DNA of 64,000 nt, taken from NCBI GenBank assembly GCA_026392115.1, contig JAPLCQ010000038.1, positions 1 to 64,000 on the forward strand, read 5' to 3'. Position numbers and translations under genes: made by a program. Of this stretch, positions 52,279 through 61,339 are shown in pieces. The stretch is from Armatimonadota bacterium. Its GTDB lineage: Bacteria; Armatimonadota; Chthonomonadetes; Chthonomonadales; CAJBBX01. Position 1 is the first letter of the stretch, and each line of letters starts with the position of its first letter. Under the pieces are notes generated by a model. That model was not told the DNA's origin. It ran no database searches and was given only the letters and a program-made list of their open reading frames with translations.

Positions 52279-53253
52279 GTGGCGTTCGACCATGTAGCCG
52301 CCGGCCGCCGGGTGATGTTGCAGGAAGCCGCGGCCATCACCAGCATGGCGGAAGCTCTGGGAAGCGGATTCGCACAAGCCGCCGAGCTGCTTCTAGCATG
52401 CAAGGGCCGGATCGTAACCACAGGGATCGGCAAGGCGGGCGCCGTGGCACGTAAGGCCGCAGCCACGCTTGCCTCCACCGGGACGCCCGCCCTCTACCTG
52501 CATCCCGCCGAAGGCGTCCACGGCGACCTCGGGGCGGTGACACCCGACGATGTGGTGCTGGCGCTCTCCTACAGCGGCGAGAGCGATGAGGTCTCGCGGA
52601 TCCTGCCGACCCTCCAGCGGATAGGCGCCCCCATCATCGCCGTGACAGGCAACGAGGCGTCCACTCTGGGCGCTGCCGCGGTCCTGGCGCTCGACGTCTC
52701 CGTTGAGCGTGAGGCGTGCCCGCTGGGTCTTGCTCCCACGACATCCGCAGTAGCCATGCTCTCCATGTGCGACGCGCTGGCTATGGCCGTCATGGAGGCG
52801 CGCGGCTTCACCCGCGAGGACTTTGCGCTTTACCATCCGGCGGGCGCGCTGGGCCGCAGGCTCACGCTACGGGTGGCGGATGTCATGCGGTCGGGCGACC
52901 AGATGGCGGTGACCGGCCAGAACGTGCTGCTCCGCGACGCCCTCTTCGCCATCACGCGAGCCCATGCCGGTGCGGCCTTCCTTATTGATGACGAGGGGAA
53001 ACTGACGGGACTTCTGACCGACGGTGATGTGCGGCGCGTGATTCTGGCCGACCGCGACGCCCTGGACCGCCCGGCGCATACTATTATGAATAGGTCGCCG
53101 CTCACCATCGCCGGCAATATCCTGGCTGCCGACGCGCTCTCCATCCTACAGGAGAGCCCAAAGCGCCCCGGCGAGGCGCCTGTCATCGATGCCGCCGGCC
53201 GGCCTGTCGGTCTTCTAATGATCAAGGACTTGCTCCGCTGTGGAATCGTCTAG
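52279..53253 (+). CDS. kdsD: D-arabinose 5-phosphate isomerase (KdsD/KpsF)
   Basis: A 324-residue isomerase that makes arabinose 5-phosphate for KDO. The SIS domain has VTTGIGKAGAVARKAAATLASTGTPALYLHPAEGVHGDLGAV and LALSYSGESDEV, and LGLAPTTSAVAMLSMCDALAMAVME is typical. Two CBS domains follow (about 200-320). The GTG at 52279 has GGAGGACTGCC upstream. It overlaps kdsC by 14 bases. Presence of this gene with kdsC implies an LPS-type outer membrane. Confidence 0.95.
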   Translation: MAFDHVAAGRRVMLQEAAAITSMAEALGSGFAQAAELLLACKGRIVTTGIGKAGAVARKAAATLASTGTPALYLHPAEGVHGDLGAVTPDDVVLALSYSGESDEVSRILPTLQRIGAPIIAVTGNEASTLGAAAVLALDVSVEREACPLGLAPTTSAVAMLSMCDALAMAVMEARGFTREDFALYHPAGALGRRLTLRVADVMRSGDQMAVTGQNVLLRDALFAITRAHAGAAFLIDDEGKLTGLLTDGDVRRVILADRDALDRPAHTIMNRSPLTIAGNILAADALSILQESPKRPGEAPVIDAAGRPVGLLMIKDLLRCGIV

Positions 53254-53803
53254 GTGCTACCTCTTGCCCGAGCGCTTGGTCGCGCGGGCAGCGTCCATTC
53301 GGCTACTCGCCATGGATGTCGACGGCGTCCTGACCGATGGGCGCATCATCCACGTCGGGGATGACGAGGCCCGGTGTTTCCACGCGCATGATGGGATGGG
53401 CCTGCGGCTGGCGGCCGGGGCCGGCCTGCGGATCGCCTGGATCACCGGCCGGCAGTCGCGCTCGGTGCAGCGGCGCGCCGCCGACCTGGGGGTTGATGAC
53501 CTCGTGGAGAACTGCGCGCTCAAGGCCGAGGCTCTTCGCCGCCTGTGCGATGCTCATGGATGCCAGCTGGTCGAGGCTGCCTACATCGGCGATGATGTGA
53601 ACGACATGCCCGCCCTTTGCATCGCGGGCCTCAGCTTCGCTCCCGCCGACGCGGCGCCGTGGGTTCGACAGCATGTGGACCACATCACGCCTGCGGGCGG
53701 CGGGTACGGGGCTGTGCGCCAGGTCTGCGAGGGCATCATCTCGGCTCAATGCGGCATGGAGGCGGCCGTGGAGGCCTATCTTCGCGTAGGCGCCGGCAAC
53801 TGA
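53240..53803 (+). CDS. kdsC: KDO 8-phosphate phosphatase
   Basis: A 187-residue HAD phosphatase of the C0 class. The nucleophile motif is LLAMDVDGVLTDGRI; IAWITGRQSRSVQRRAADLGV, KAEALRRLC and AAYIGDDVNDMPAL follow, all diagnostic of KdsC. The GTG at 53240 overlaps the kdsD gene. Together they supply two of the steps to KDO; kdsA and kdsB are not in the window. Confidence 0.93.
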   Translation: MESSRCYLLPERLVARAASIRLLAMDVDGVLTDGRIIHVGDDEARCFHAHDGMGLRLAAGAGLRIAWITGRQSRSVQRRAADLGVDDLVENCALKAEALRRLCDAHGCQLVEAAYIGDDVNDMPALCIAGLSFAPADAAPWVRQHVDHITPAGGGYGAVRQVCEGIISAQCGMEAAVEAYLRVGAGN

Positions 53804-53814
53804 CGTCGACGAGC

Positions 53815-54792
53815 ATGGGCACGCGTGACGCAACCAACGGCTCGGTCGAGCCGATCATCGCCATCGGAGGACCTACGGGAGTAGGCAAGACCGCCGTCGC
53901 GGTATGCCTGGCCGAGGCCATCGGCGGCGAGCTTGTCAGCGCCGACTCCATGGCCGTCTACCGGGGTATGAACATCGGCACCGCGAAGCCGACCGAGGAG
54001 GAGCGGCGCCGCGTTCCGTGCCATGTCATCGATGTGGTGGAGCCCGACGCGACGTTCAATGCGGCGCTCTTCCAGGAGAGTGCCGCGGCGGCCATTCGTG
54101 GAATCCGCGCCCGGGGGCGGCGCCCAATCGTGGTGGGCGGCACGGGTTTCTACTTGCGCGCGTTGCTTGACGATCTTGATCTCAGTCACGCGCCAGCGGA
54201 CGAGGCGGTTCGGAACCGATGGCTCGAGTACGGTCGTATATACGGGAGCGCTGCACTGCACCTACGGCTTGCGGCGGTGGATTCGGTTGCCGCCCAGCGG
54301 CTGCATCCTAACGATACTGTGCGTCTGGTCCGTGCCTTGGAGGTCTTCGAGGTCACCGGAAAGCCGATGACCCAGGTGCACGCCGACGCGGCCAGAGGGC
54401 GGAAGCCCTATCACGCCGTGCGGTATCTGCTGACCATGCCGTTGCCTGCGCTTGACGAGCGTATCAACGCGCGCGTGGACGCGATGCTGGCCGCTGGTTG
54501 GCTGGACGAGGTCCGAGGCCTGCGGCAGAGCGGCTACTCGGCTGACTGCCCCGGTATGCGGGCGCTGGGTTACATGGATTTGTGCCGAGTGGTTGATGGC
54601 GTCTGCACGGTGCAAGAGGCGGCAGAGATGACCAAGCGGGCCACGAGACGGTTTGCTCGCAGGCAACTGACCTGGTTCCGAAGCGACCAGGGTTGGGAGT
54701 GGCTGGATATCTGCGATAGTGCGGCGGATGAAATCGCGCAAGTGATCGCAGGGCGTATGGTTAACAATAATCCGGCGCGTGCCGCATTTTAG
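53815..54792 (+). CDS. miaA: tRNA dimethylallyltransferase
   Basis: A 325-residue enzyme that adds an isopentenyl group to A37 of tRNAs reading UNN codons. It has the P-loop GGPTGVGKTAVAV, the DSMAVYRGMNIGTAKPT motif with the catalytic Asp, VVGGTGFYLRALL and the tRNA-binding RRFARRQLTWFR. Starts at the ATG 53815, 12 bases after kdsC. The miaA-hfq pair, as in E. coli, continues downstream. Confidence 0.96.
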   Translation: MGTRDATNGSVEPIIAIGGPTGVGKTAVAVCLAEAIGGELVSADSMAVYRGMNIGTAKPTEEERRRVPCHVIDVVEPDATFNAALFQESAAAAIRGIRARGRRPIVVGGTGFYLRALLDDLDLSHAPADEAVRNRWLEYGRIYGSAALHLRLAAVDSVAAQRLHPNDTVRLVRALEVFEVTGKPMTQVHADAARGRKPYHAVRYLLTMPLPALDERINARVDAMLAAGWLDEVRGLRQSGYSADCPGMRALGYMDLCRVVDGVCTVQEAAEMTKRATRRFARRQLTWFRSDQGWEWLDICDSAADEIAQVIAGRMVNNNPARAAF

Positions 54793-54822
54793 GTGCCGCG
54801 CCCACCGAGGAGAACTCACACG

Positions 54823-55161
54823 ATGCCTAAGTCGCAATTGAACCTGCAGGACGTGTTTCTGAATCAGGTACGCAAAGAGAACATCGGCGTTACCATCTTT
54901 CTGGTGAACAGTGTGCAGCTCAGGGGCCACGTCAGAGGATTCGATCCGTTCACCGTGCTTCTTGAGATCCCCGGTCGTCCGACCCAGCTTGTCTACAAGC
55001 ACGCCATCACGTCCATCGTGCCCTCACGGCCTGTGTCCGGTTTCTACAACGAGGCCCACCGCAGCCCGCAGGCGCCGCCGCCGCCGCCGCGACCCGTCGA
55101 TGATCCGCCGGTGACCCTCCTTGAGCCGGTGGAGGCAGAGCCGACGGAAGCCGAAGAGTAG
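54823..55161 (+). CDS. hfq: RNA chaperone Hfq
   Basis: A 112-residue Sm-like protein that pairs small RNAs with mRNAs. The Sm1 motif ([41 protein letters not shown] in outline) and Sm2 motif ([11 protein letters not shown]) are intact. The C-terminal third is Pro-rich then acidic, with [12 protein letters not shown], longer than minimal Hfq and probably disordered. The ATG at 54823 follows a GAGGAGAA site. It lies between miaA and dapF. Confidence 0.95.
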   Translation: MPKSQLNLQDVFLNQVRKENIGVTIFLVNSVQLRGHVRGFDPFTVLLEIPGRPTQLVYKHAITSIVPSRPVSGFYNEAHRSPQAPPPPPRPVDDPPVTLLEPVEAEPTEAEE

Positions 55162-55170
55162 CACCGGAGC

Positions 55171-56046
55171 GTGACTGTGAAGTTCACTAAGATGCAGGGG
55201 ATCGGCAACGACTTCGTCGTGATCAACTGCCTTGAGAATCCGCTGGCTGAGGCCGCCTTGCCGGGCCTCAGCCGGCTCATGAACGACCGCAAGTTCGGCG
55301 TCGGCGGCGACGGCCTCCTTCTGGTCTATCCGTCCAAGATGGCGGACTACCGGATGCGGATGCTGAACCCCGACGGGTCCGAGGCCGAGATGTGCGGGAA
55401 CGGCATACGCTGCTTCGGCAAGTACCTGTTTGATCGTCGCATGGTGTCTGAGCCGCAGTTCCGCGTGGAGACGCTCGCCGGTGTGAAGCACCTGCGGGTG
55501 ACAACGCGAGGGGGCAAGGCCGAGATGATCCGCGTCGATATGGGACAGCCGCGGCTTCGGCGGTCGGAGATACCCATGCGGGGCGACGATACGCCTACCG
55601 TGGTTGCCGAGCCGGTGAAGATCGACGGTCGCAAGTTCGATGTGACGGGCGTCTCCATGGGCAATCCGCACGCCGTTGTCTTTGTCGATGACGTGGCGGC
55701 GTTCGATGTAGCCCGATTTGGGCCGCAGATCGAGACGCACAGGCTCTTTCCGCAACGCACCAACGTTCAGTTCGCCCAGGCGACCTCGTCCAGCGAGATG
55801 ACCGTTCGAACCTGGGAGCGCGGCGCTGGCATCACGCTGGCGTGCGGCACCGGCGCTTGCGCCGCGGCGGTGGCCGGATCGCTCACGGAGCGCACCGGGA
55901 AGCGCGTCAACGTCCACCTGCCCGGCGGCAGCCTGACCATCGAGTGGATGGGCGACAATCGGGTGGTGATGACGGGTCCGGCGGCCGACGTATTCGAGGG
56001 CTCGCTTGACCTGCCCGCCGCGTTGCCCGAGACGGCGGCCTCGTGA
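55171..56046 (+). CDS. dapF: Diaminopimelate epimerase
   Basis: A 291-residue enzyme that converts LL- to meso-diaminopimelate for lysine and peptidoglycan. Both catalytic cysteines are visible, in NPDGSEAEMCGNGIRCF and ITLACGTGACAAAVAG, along with MQGIGNDFVVINC. The start is a GTG at 55171. It overlaps the next gene as GTGA. Meso-DAP production agrees with the wall-hydrolase and rodA genes elsewhere in the window. Confidence 0.96.
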   Translation: MTVKFTKMQGIGNDFVVINCLENPLAEAALPGLSRLMNDRKFGVGGDGLLLVYPSKMADYRMRMLNPDGSEAEMCGNGIRCFGKYLFDRRMVSEPQFRVETLAGVKHLRVTTRGGKAEMIRVDMGQPRLRRSEIPMRGDDTPTVVAEPVKIDGRKFDVTGVSMGNPHAVVFVDDVAAFDVARFGPQIETHRLFPQRTNVQFAQATSSSEMTVRTWERGAGITLACGTGACAAAVAGSLTERTGKRVNVHLPGGSLTIEWMGDNRVVMTGPAADVFEGSLDLPAALPETAAS

Positions 56047-56870
56047 CGATGCGCTTTGCCATCTGCAACGAGACCTTCCAGGGATGGGCTTGGGACGAGA
56101 CATGCGCCAAGGTGGCCGAACTCGGCTACGATGCTATCGAGGTAGCGCCCTTCACTCTGGCTGCGGATGTCCGAACGCTGGACGCCGCACAACGGACCGC
56201 CATACGGCTGACCGCCGAGGCCAATGGTCTGGCCGTCACGGGCCTTCATTGGCTCCTTGTGTCTCCGGAGGGGCTCTCCCTCACCTGCGACGATGCCGAG
56301 ATTCGCGCGGCCACCGGCGCATACTTGGCGTCACTGGTGGACTTCTGCGCCGATCTGGGCGGCTCCGTCATGGTGCTCGGATCGCCGAAACAGCGGCGAA
56401 TAGCTCCGGGGAGCCATCGGGACGAGGCGCTGAGCCGAATGGCAGACGCGCTCCGAGCCGCCCTCGACCGCGCCGAACGGGCCGGCATTGTGGTCTGTTT
56501 GGAGCCGTTGCCTGCGCCGGAGTCGGACCTTGTCCTCACGCTCGACGAGGCTGCGGCTGTGATCGGTTCCATGTCCCATTCGGCGCTACGTACGATCTTC
56601 GACGTGAAGAGCGCCTCCGCTGAGACGCCGCAGCCGTCTGACCTCGCAATCCGTTACAGCCGATGGATCGCCCATGTACACGCGAACGATGCCAACCGGC
56701 GTGGCCCCGGCTTCGGCGACACCGACTTCGGGCCGATCCTCCGCGCGCTTAACCAGATCGGCTATGACGGCTATGTCTCGGTGGAGGTGTTCGACTACTC
56801 GCCGGACCCGGTCACCATCGCCCGCGAGAGCCTCCGGTACCTACAGGGCTGCCTCAAGGCCGCCGGCTAA
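56043..56870 (+). CDS. Sugar phosphate isomerase/epimerase-like TIM-barrel protein
   Basis: A 275-residue member of the xylose isomerase-like/AP-endonuclease-2 TIM-barrel superfamily. Typical metal-ligand strands are seen: CNETFQGWAWDETCAKVAELGYDAIEVAP, VMVLGSPKQR, VVCLEPLPAPESDLV, TIFDVKSASAE, HVHANDANRRGPGFGDTDFGPIL and YVSVEVFDYSPDP. The family covers inositol, hexulose and other epimerases; the substrate is not clear. The GTG at 56043 overlaps dapF; an ATG at 56049 is an equal candidate. It is convergent with the channel gene, overlapping by 4 bases. Confidence 0.85.
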   Translation: MTMRFAICNETFQGWAWDETCAKVAELGYDAIEVAPFTLAADVRTLDAAQRTAIRLTAEANGLAVTGLHWLLVSPEGLSLTCDDAEIRAATGAYLASLVDFCADLGGSVMVLGSPKQRRIAPGSHRDEALSRMADALRAALDRAERAGIVVCLEPLPAPESDLVLTLDEAAAVIGSMSHSALRTIFDVKSASAETPQPSDLAIRYSRWIAHVHANDANRRGPGFGDTDFGPILRALNQIGYDGYVSVEVFDYSPDPVTIARESLRYLQGCLKAAG

Positions 56871-58591
56871 GGCTCCTGTTCCGCCGGCTCCACCGCCACC
56901 TGGGCCCGCATCGGCTGGTGGCGGCATCTGTCGTAGACCTCCACCAGTAGTAGCTGCGTGCCCGGCTCGTAGGTATCCACCTGCGGCAGCGGGACCCACG
57001 GCTGCACGGCCGTCGGACGGGCCAGGAGCGCCCGCGCTTGCTTCAGCGAGGCCCGGACCTCTGTGTAGGCGCCCAGACAGCCACTCACCGATGCCGCCGC
57101 CACGGTCCGCAGCATCATCAGCCTCGAGCCTATGACGAAGCCCTGCTCGACGCCATCGCACAGTGCCGCCGCGGCGAAGGTGGCGCCAGCAGCCGTGGAG
57201 GGGTTCAGCGCCACGTCGACGCCGAGCAGCGACTCTCCCAGTTTGCGCGCCAACGACGAGCGGAACAGGCGCACCACGGTCCGGATGCCGCTGTTCCGTA
57301 GCGCCGCCTTGTGGGCGACGCGCAGGTTCACCATGTCGTCATCGGTAACCGCCAGGACCACGCTCGCACGAGAGATGGCTACCTGCTCCAACACCTCGTC
57401 AGAGGTGGCGTCGCCGCGCACGACGTGCAGTTCGGATGGCCAATCGTCGGCTATTTCGGCGCGGGCGTCCGGGTCAATGGCCACCACGGAGCGCCCCATC
57501 TGGTGCAAGCGGAGGGCCACGCGCGTGCCGAGATGCCCGAGCCCCACCACGACCGTGTGGCCCGACAGTACGCTTCGAGGCGCGCCGAGCACGCGCTCTA
57601 CCCGCAGTGTGACGAGGTACTCCGTCAACACGCCGAAGACGACGGCCAGAAGCGAAGCCCCTCCCAACATCATCACGCATCCGAAGAGCTTCAGGCCCAG
57701 TGAGGCGTGGCGCAGACTGAAGTCGCCGAACCCCACCGTGGTGACAATGGTCACCGTGAAATAGAACGCATCGATAGGCGAGAGACCCATGGCGAAGTGG
57801 AAGACGAGGCTTCCCGCCAGTACCACCACGGCGCTGACCACGGCCGCCGCGCGGAGTAGCGGCGAGGCGCTCTTCCAGACGCCCCGCACCGCGGCAAGCG
57901 AAGCGCCATAGGTCACCCAGGTCCGCCGCTTCCGGTCGCCCGACCTCGCCGCCGCCGGTTGCACCGAGGCTGTGACCAGAACGTCGCCTACCTGCAGGCT
58001 GCCCGCGTCGGTGGCGCCGTCTTCGGATGCGGCGCCCCGTCGAACGGCCAACGGTACGACACCCAACGCGTCGCTCAGCGCCTCGGGCGCTTGGCCGGCG
58101 CCGGTAGCGGGGTCGCAGACGCGGTGCTCGGCAACGATGACGAAGGCTCCCCCCACCTGGAACGCGCGCACGAGGTCCTGTCCGAGGGCCGCCGCCACGA
58201 AGGCCGGGGCAGCCAGTCGGGCCGAGTTGAGCACGGCCTGCAGGCTCATGTCCCGGCACGCACGGTCCGCCAGGTCGGCATCCAACAGGCGCAGCACAAC
58301 GTGGATGTCTGGGTTTAGCCGCTGCGCGTCGATGGCGACCTCGAGATTGGTGAGATCATCGTCAGTGGCGATGATGATGGCCCGAGCCCGCTCCACCTCG
58401 GCCCATCTCAGGGCGCTCTCATCGCGGGCATCCTCGTGCAGCAGGCGCGCCGCAGCCACCTCGGCTCGGCGCGCCCACTCGGGAGAGACATCACGGGCGA
58501 TAACCACCACCTGCTCGCCCTGGTCTTTGAGGATTTCCAGCGCCGAGATGCCGACCTTGCCCTGGCCGCAGATGATGATGTGGCCCCTCAT
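56867..58591 (-). CDS. Potassium channel with RCK domains on both sides of the pore
   Basis: A 574-residue protein. An N-terminal Rossmann RCK/TrkA-N domain (about 1-215) starts GHIIICGQGKVGISALEIL. Then come two membrane helices flanking a selectivity filter TVTIVTTVGFGDF (about 270-285), and a second TrkA-N domain (about 335-460) starts GHTVVVGLGHLGTRVALRL. The filter TTVGFGD is of the potassium type. The order RCK-pore-RCK is unlike the common pore-RCK channels. The ATG at 58591 overlaps the cca stop as ATGA. RCK domains elsewhere bind NAD or c-di-AMP; both are possible here. Confidence 0.88.
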   Translation of the reverse strand: MRGHIIICGQGKVGISALEILKDQGEQVVVIARDVSPEWARRAEVAAARLLHEDARDESALRWAEVERARAIIIATDDDLTNLEVAIDAQRLNPDIHVVLRLLDADLADRACRDMSLQAVLNSARLAAPAFVAAALGQDLVRAFQVGGAFVIVAEHRVCDPATGAGQAPEALSDALGVVPLAVRRGAASEDGATDAGSLQVGDVLVTASVQPAAARSGDRKRRTWVTYGASLAAVRGVWKSASPLLRAAAVVSAVVVLAGSLVFHFAMGLSPIDAFYFTVTIVTTVGFGDFSLRHASLGLKLFGCVMMLGGASLLAVVFGVLTEYLVTLRVERVLGAPRSVLSGHTVVVGLGHLGTRVALRLHQMGRSVVAIDPDARAEIADDWPSELHVVRGDATSDEVLEQVAISRASVVLAVTDDDMVNLRVAHKAALRNSGIRTVVRLFRSSLARKLGESLLGVDVALNPSTAAGATFAAAALCDGVEQGFVIGSRLMMLRTVAAASVSGCLGAYTEVRASLKQARALLARPTAVQPWVPLPQVDTYEPGTQLLLVEVYDRCRHQPMRAQVAVEPAEQEP

Positions 58592-59982
58592 GGAGCTTCG
58601 CCCCCTGCCTCGGCCCGGCGCCAACGGACGGCGGCCTTGCGGGCTCCGTCGGTATCGTCCGGCGCCAACGAGCCGTCGAGGACCAGCTCGACCAGATGCG
58701 CCTTAGCGCGTCCCACATCACGCCCCGGCGGCAGACCCAGGAGGTCCATCAACTCGCGTCCTGTCAGCGGGCTACCGACCTTGGCCGCGTTGTACTGCCC
58801 GTTGACTTCATCGATCCGAGCGCGAAGTGCGCGCAGGTCGGTTACCGGCGCCTCCGGGTTCATGGCCGCCAGATCGCACGCCGCCACATCGAAGAGGCTC
58901 TGCAGCTCGTCGCCGGTGTCGCGGACGAGGCGGCGGATCGCCGCATCCGACCACTCCGGCCGCGCCTCGCCCAGCCTCATGTGCTGCTTCACGAGGGTCG
59001 TCACGCGCTCGGTGTCGTGCGTGGAGAAGCGGAGGCGGTGCAGGAGGCGACCCGCAAGGTCGGCGCCCACGGTGGGATGCTCGTAGAAGTGGATACCGCG
59101 TTCATCCGAGCCGCGGGTAGGCGGCTTGCCCACATCATGAAGCAGGACCGCAATTCGGACATCCAGGTCCGCATCAGGCGCGACGACCGCAAGCGCCGCC
59201 AGTGTGTGCGACCAGACATCGTGGATGTGCCAGGAGTTTTGCGTAACGCCCACCATGGCCGATAGTTCCGGGGCGAATGCCGCCAGTAGGCCGCACTCCA
59301 TCAGCAACGCGAGGCCGCGGCTCGCGTTCGGGAGCATCAGCGTCTTGCAGAACTCGTCACGAATGCGCTCGGCGCTCACTACGGGTCGGTCGCAGAGCAG
59401 GTCCAGGCGGCTCCACTCCTCCCGCATGGCCTGCCATGTTGCCGGCTCTATGGTGAAGCCGAAGCGCACCGCGAATCGTACGGCGCGGAGCATCCGAAGC
59501 GGGTCATCGTAGAAGGTCAGCCTCGGCTCCAACGGAGTGCGTATTTCGCCGGCGCGCAGATCGGCGAGCCCCCTGCCGGTCAAGTCCAGCGTCTCGCCGG
59601 AATGCAGCCCTTCCATCAGGGTGTTGATGGTGAAGTCGCGGCGAAGGGCGTCCGCCATGAGGCCGGCACGACGGACGTTGGGCTTGCGGCTACCGGCGTC
59701 GTAGTTCTCAGCACGAGCGGTTACCAGCTCCACCGCGCAACCGGCAAGGGTGAGGCGCGCCGTGCCGAAACGCGGGTAGACCACCGGGGCGTGCTCCGAG
59801 AGTGGGCTCCGGTGCAGAAGCTGCGCCAGGTCGAGAGCGTCCAGGTCCGTCACCAGGTCCACGTCGTCGGCGACGGGCAAGCCCAGCAGGCGGTCGCGCG
59901 GAACCCCTCCTACGAGGAACAGATGGTCCTCGAACGGTGTCCCCCGCGTGGCATCCCTTACGGCGGCGATGGCGTCTGACAT
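58588..59982 (-). CDS. CCA-adding enzyme / poly(A) polymerase family with HD domain
   Basis: A 464-residue class II nucleotidyltransferase. The head has FLVGGVPRDRLLGLPVADDVDLVTD with the two catalytic Asp, then the RRDFTINTL and DDPLRMLRAVRFAVRFGFTIEP motifs. A C-terminal HD domain (VLLHDVGKPPTRG) follows. It adds or repairs the CCA end of tRNAs. The ATG at 59982 starts the conserved part. A tRNA-Pro gene without encoded CCA lies 102 bases upstream on the same strand. Confidence 0.92.
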   Translation of the reverse strand: MSDAIAAVRDATRGTPFEDHLFLVGGVPRDRLLGLPVADDVDLVTDLDALDLAQLLHRSPLSEHAPVVYPRFGTARLTLAGCAVELVTARAENYDAGSRKPNVRRAGLMADALRRDFTINTLMEGLHSGETLDLTGRGLADLRAGEIRTPLEPRLTFYDDPLRMLRAVRFAVRFGFTIEPATWQAMREEWSRLDLLCDRPVVSAERIRDEFCKTLMLPNASRGLALLMECGLLAAFAPELSAMVGVTQNSWHIHDVWSHTLAALAVVAPDADLDVRIAVLLHDVGKPPTRGSDERGIHFYEHPTVGADLAGRLLHRLRFSTHDTERVTTLVKQHMRLGEARPEWSDAAIRRLVRDTGDELQSLFDVAACDLAAMNPEAPVTDLRALRARIDEVNGQYNAAKVGSPLTGRELMDLLGLPPGRDVGRAKAHLVELVLDGSLAPDDTDGARKAAVRWRRAEAGGEAP

Positions 59983-60083
59983 ACGGCTATTATGGCCCAG
60001 CGAGCGCGGGTCTCGCGGCGAGTCGGGGTTCGGGGGCCCCGGACGCAAAGAGGAGGCACAGCATATGCTGCGCCTCCTCGGCA

Positions 60084-60157
60084 TCGGGGTGCGCGGACTT
60101 GAACCGCGGGCCTCCTGGCCCCCATCCAGGCACTCTACCAAACTGAGCTACACCCCG
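60084..60157 (-). tRNA. tRNA-Pro (anticodon GGG)
   Basis: A 74-base cloverleaf: acceptor CGGGGTG/CACCCCG, D-arm with AGTTTGGTA loop, anticodon stem CCTGG/CCAGG around ATGGGGG (anticodon GGG, codon CCC, with G37 as usual for tRNA-Pro), T-arm CGCGG-TTCAAGT-CCGCG. CCA is not encoded. Confidence 0.93.
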
Positions 60158-60184
60158 CTGGCAAGGGGTATTATACTCCATCCC

Positions 60185-61339
60185 ATGGTCATTTCAACCT
60201 CCGGCTCCGCAGCCAAGCACGCGCAATCGCGCTCCGGCCCGACCAACTCCGAGCGCCCGTCGCGATCGGCCACGGCCGCGCTGTTGGCGTGGTTCCGTGC
60301 GAGCCGGCGACCGCTGCCATGGCGTACCGCGTGGCGCGACCCGTATCGCGTGCTGGTCTCCGAGGTCATGCTGCAGCAGACGCAGGTCGCCGCTGCCGTG
60401 CCCTACTACCTGCGCTGGGTTGAGCGCTTCCCAACGCTTGAGGCGCTGGCTGCGGCAGACGAGGCCGAGGCGCTGGCCCTTTGGTCTGGGCTGGGCTACT
60501 ACGGCCGCGCCCGAAGGCTGCACGCTGCGGCGCGCGCCGTGGTTGCCTCGGGATCACCGGGTCTGCCCGCCGACCTTGCAGGTCTGCGCGCACTCCCCGG
60601 CATAGGCCCCTACACGGCCGGCGCCGTAATGGCTTTGGCCCACAACCAGCGCGCTCCGGCGATCGACGGCAATGTCATCCGGGTGCTGTCGCGCGTCGAC
60701 GCCCTGGAGGAGGGCGGCAAGGCCGCGGGACTCCGTTCGGTGGAGGCCGCCTGGTTGCGCCTCGCCCCGCGCCGGGCCATGCGCCACTATGCTGAAGCCC
60801 TGATGGAGCTTGGCGCGACCGTCTGCAGCCCAACAGGTCCCGATTGCGGTCGGTGCCCGCTGAAGGTCGTCTGCCTGGCCGGTATCCGCGGCAACGCCAC
60901 GGCCTACCCCGTCCCATCAAAGCGCCCCGCTGTTACGGCCGTCGCCCATGCCTGCGCGCTGGTGCGGGGTGATGATGCCGTGCTGCTGGTGCGGCAGACG
61001 GAGGCCGGCCTCTGGCAGGGCATGCTGGAGATGCCGCGGGCGGAGGTTCAAGCCGCCGAGGCGCCGCAGGATGCCGCCGTCCGGGCGCTACTGGCTGTCA
61101 CGGGCCTGCGGGGCGACCTCATCAGGGCCTGGCCGACCGTGCGGCACTCCGTCACGCGGTACCGGGTGACGTTGCACCCCTTTGAGTTCTCTCTGCCGGA
61201 CCGGTGGCGCGCGTCCGATGCTCTTGAGGCGCAGTGGGTGCGCGTCTCCTCGCTGGCGTCGGCGCCGCTACCGGCTGCGCAGCGTCGCGCATTGGTATCA
61301 GCCTTTGGATCGGCAGCGAGGGGCGCCAATGCCGGCTAA
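60185..61339 (+). CDS. mutY: A/G-specific adenine glycosylase MutY
   Basis: A 384-residue base-excision enzyme that removes adenine opposite 8-oxoguanine. Visible features are the HhH region EVMLQQTQVAAAVPYYLRWVERFPT, LPGIGPYTAGAVMALA, DGNVIRVLSR with the catalytic Asp, and the iron-sulfur cysteines C-x6-C-x2-C-x5-C in CSPTGPDCGRCPLKVVC. The C-terminal NUDIX-like domain that reads 8-oxoG begins near ALVRGDDAVLLVRQTEAGLW. The ATG at 60185 lies just after the tRNA-Pro on the other strand. It overlaps the peptidase gene by 11 bases. Confidence 0.95.
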   Translation: MVISTSGSAAKHAQSRSGPTNSERPSRSATAALLAWFRASRRPLPWRTAWRDPYRVLVSEVMLQQTQVAAAVPYYLRWVERFPTLEALAAADEAEALALWSGLGYYGRARRLHAAARAVVASGSPGLPADLAGLRALPGIGPYTAGAVMALAHNQRAPAIDGNVIRVLSRVDALEEGGKAAGLRSVEAAWLRLAPRRAMRHYAEALMELGATVCSPTGPDCGRCPLKVVCLAGIRGNATAYPVPSKRPAVTAVAHACALVRGDDAVLLVRQTEAGLWQGMLEMPRAEVQAAEAPQDAAVRALLAVTGLRGDLIRAWPTVRHSVTRYRVTLHPFEFSLPDRWRASDALEAQWVRVSSLASAPLPAAQRRALVSAFGSAARGANAG

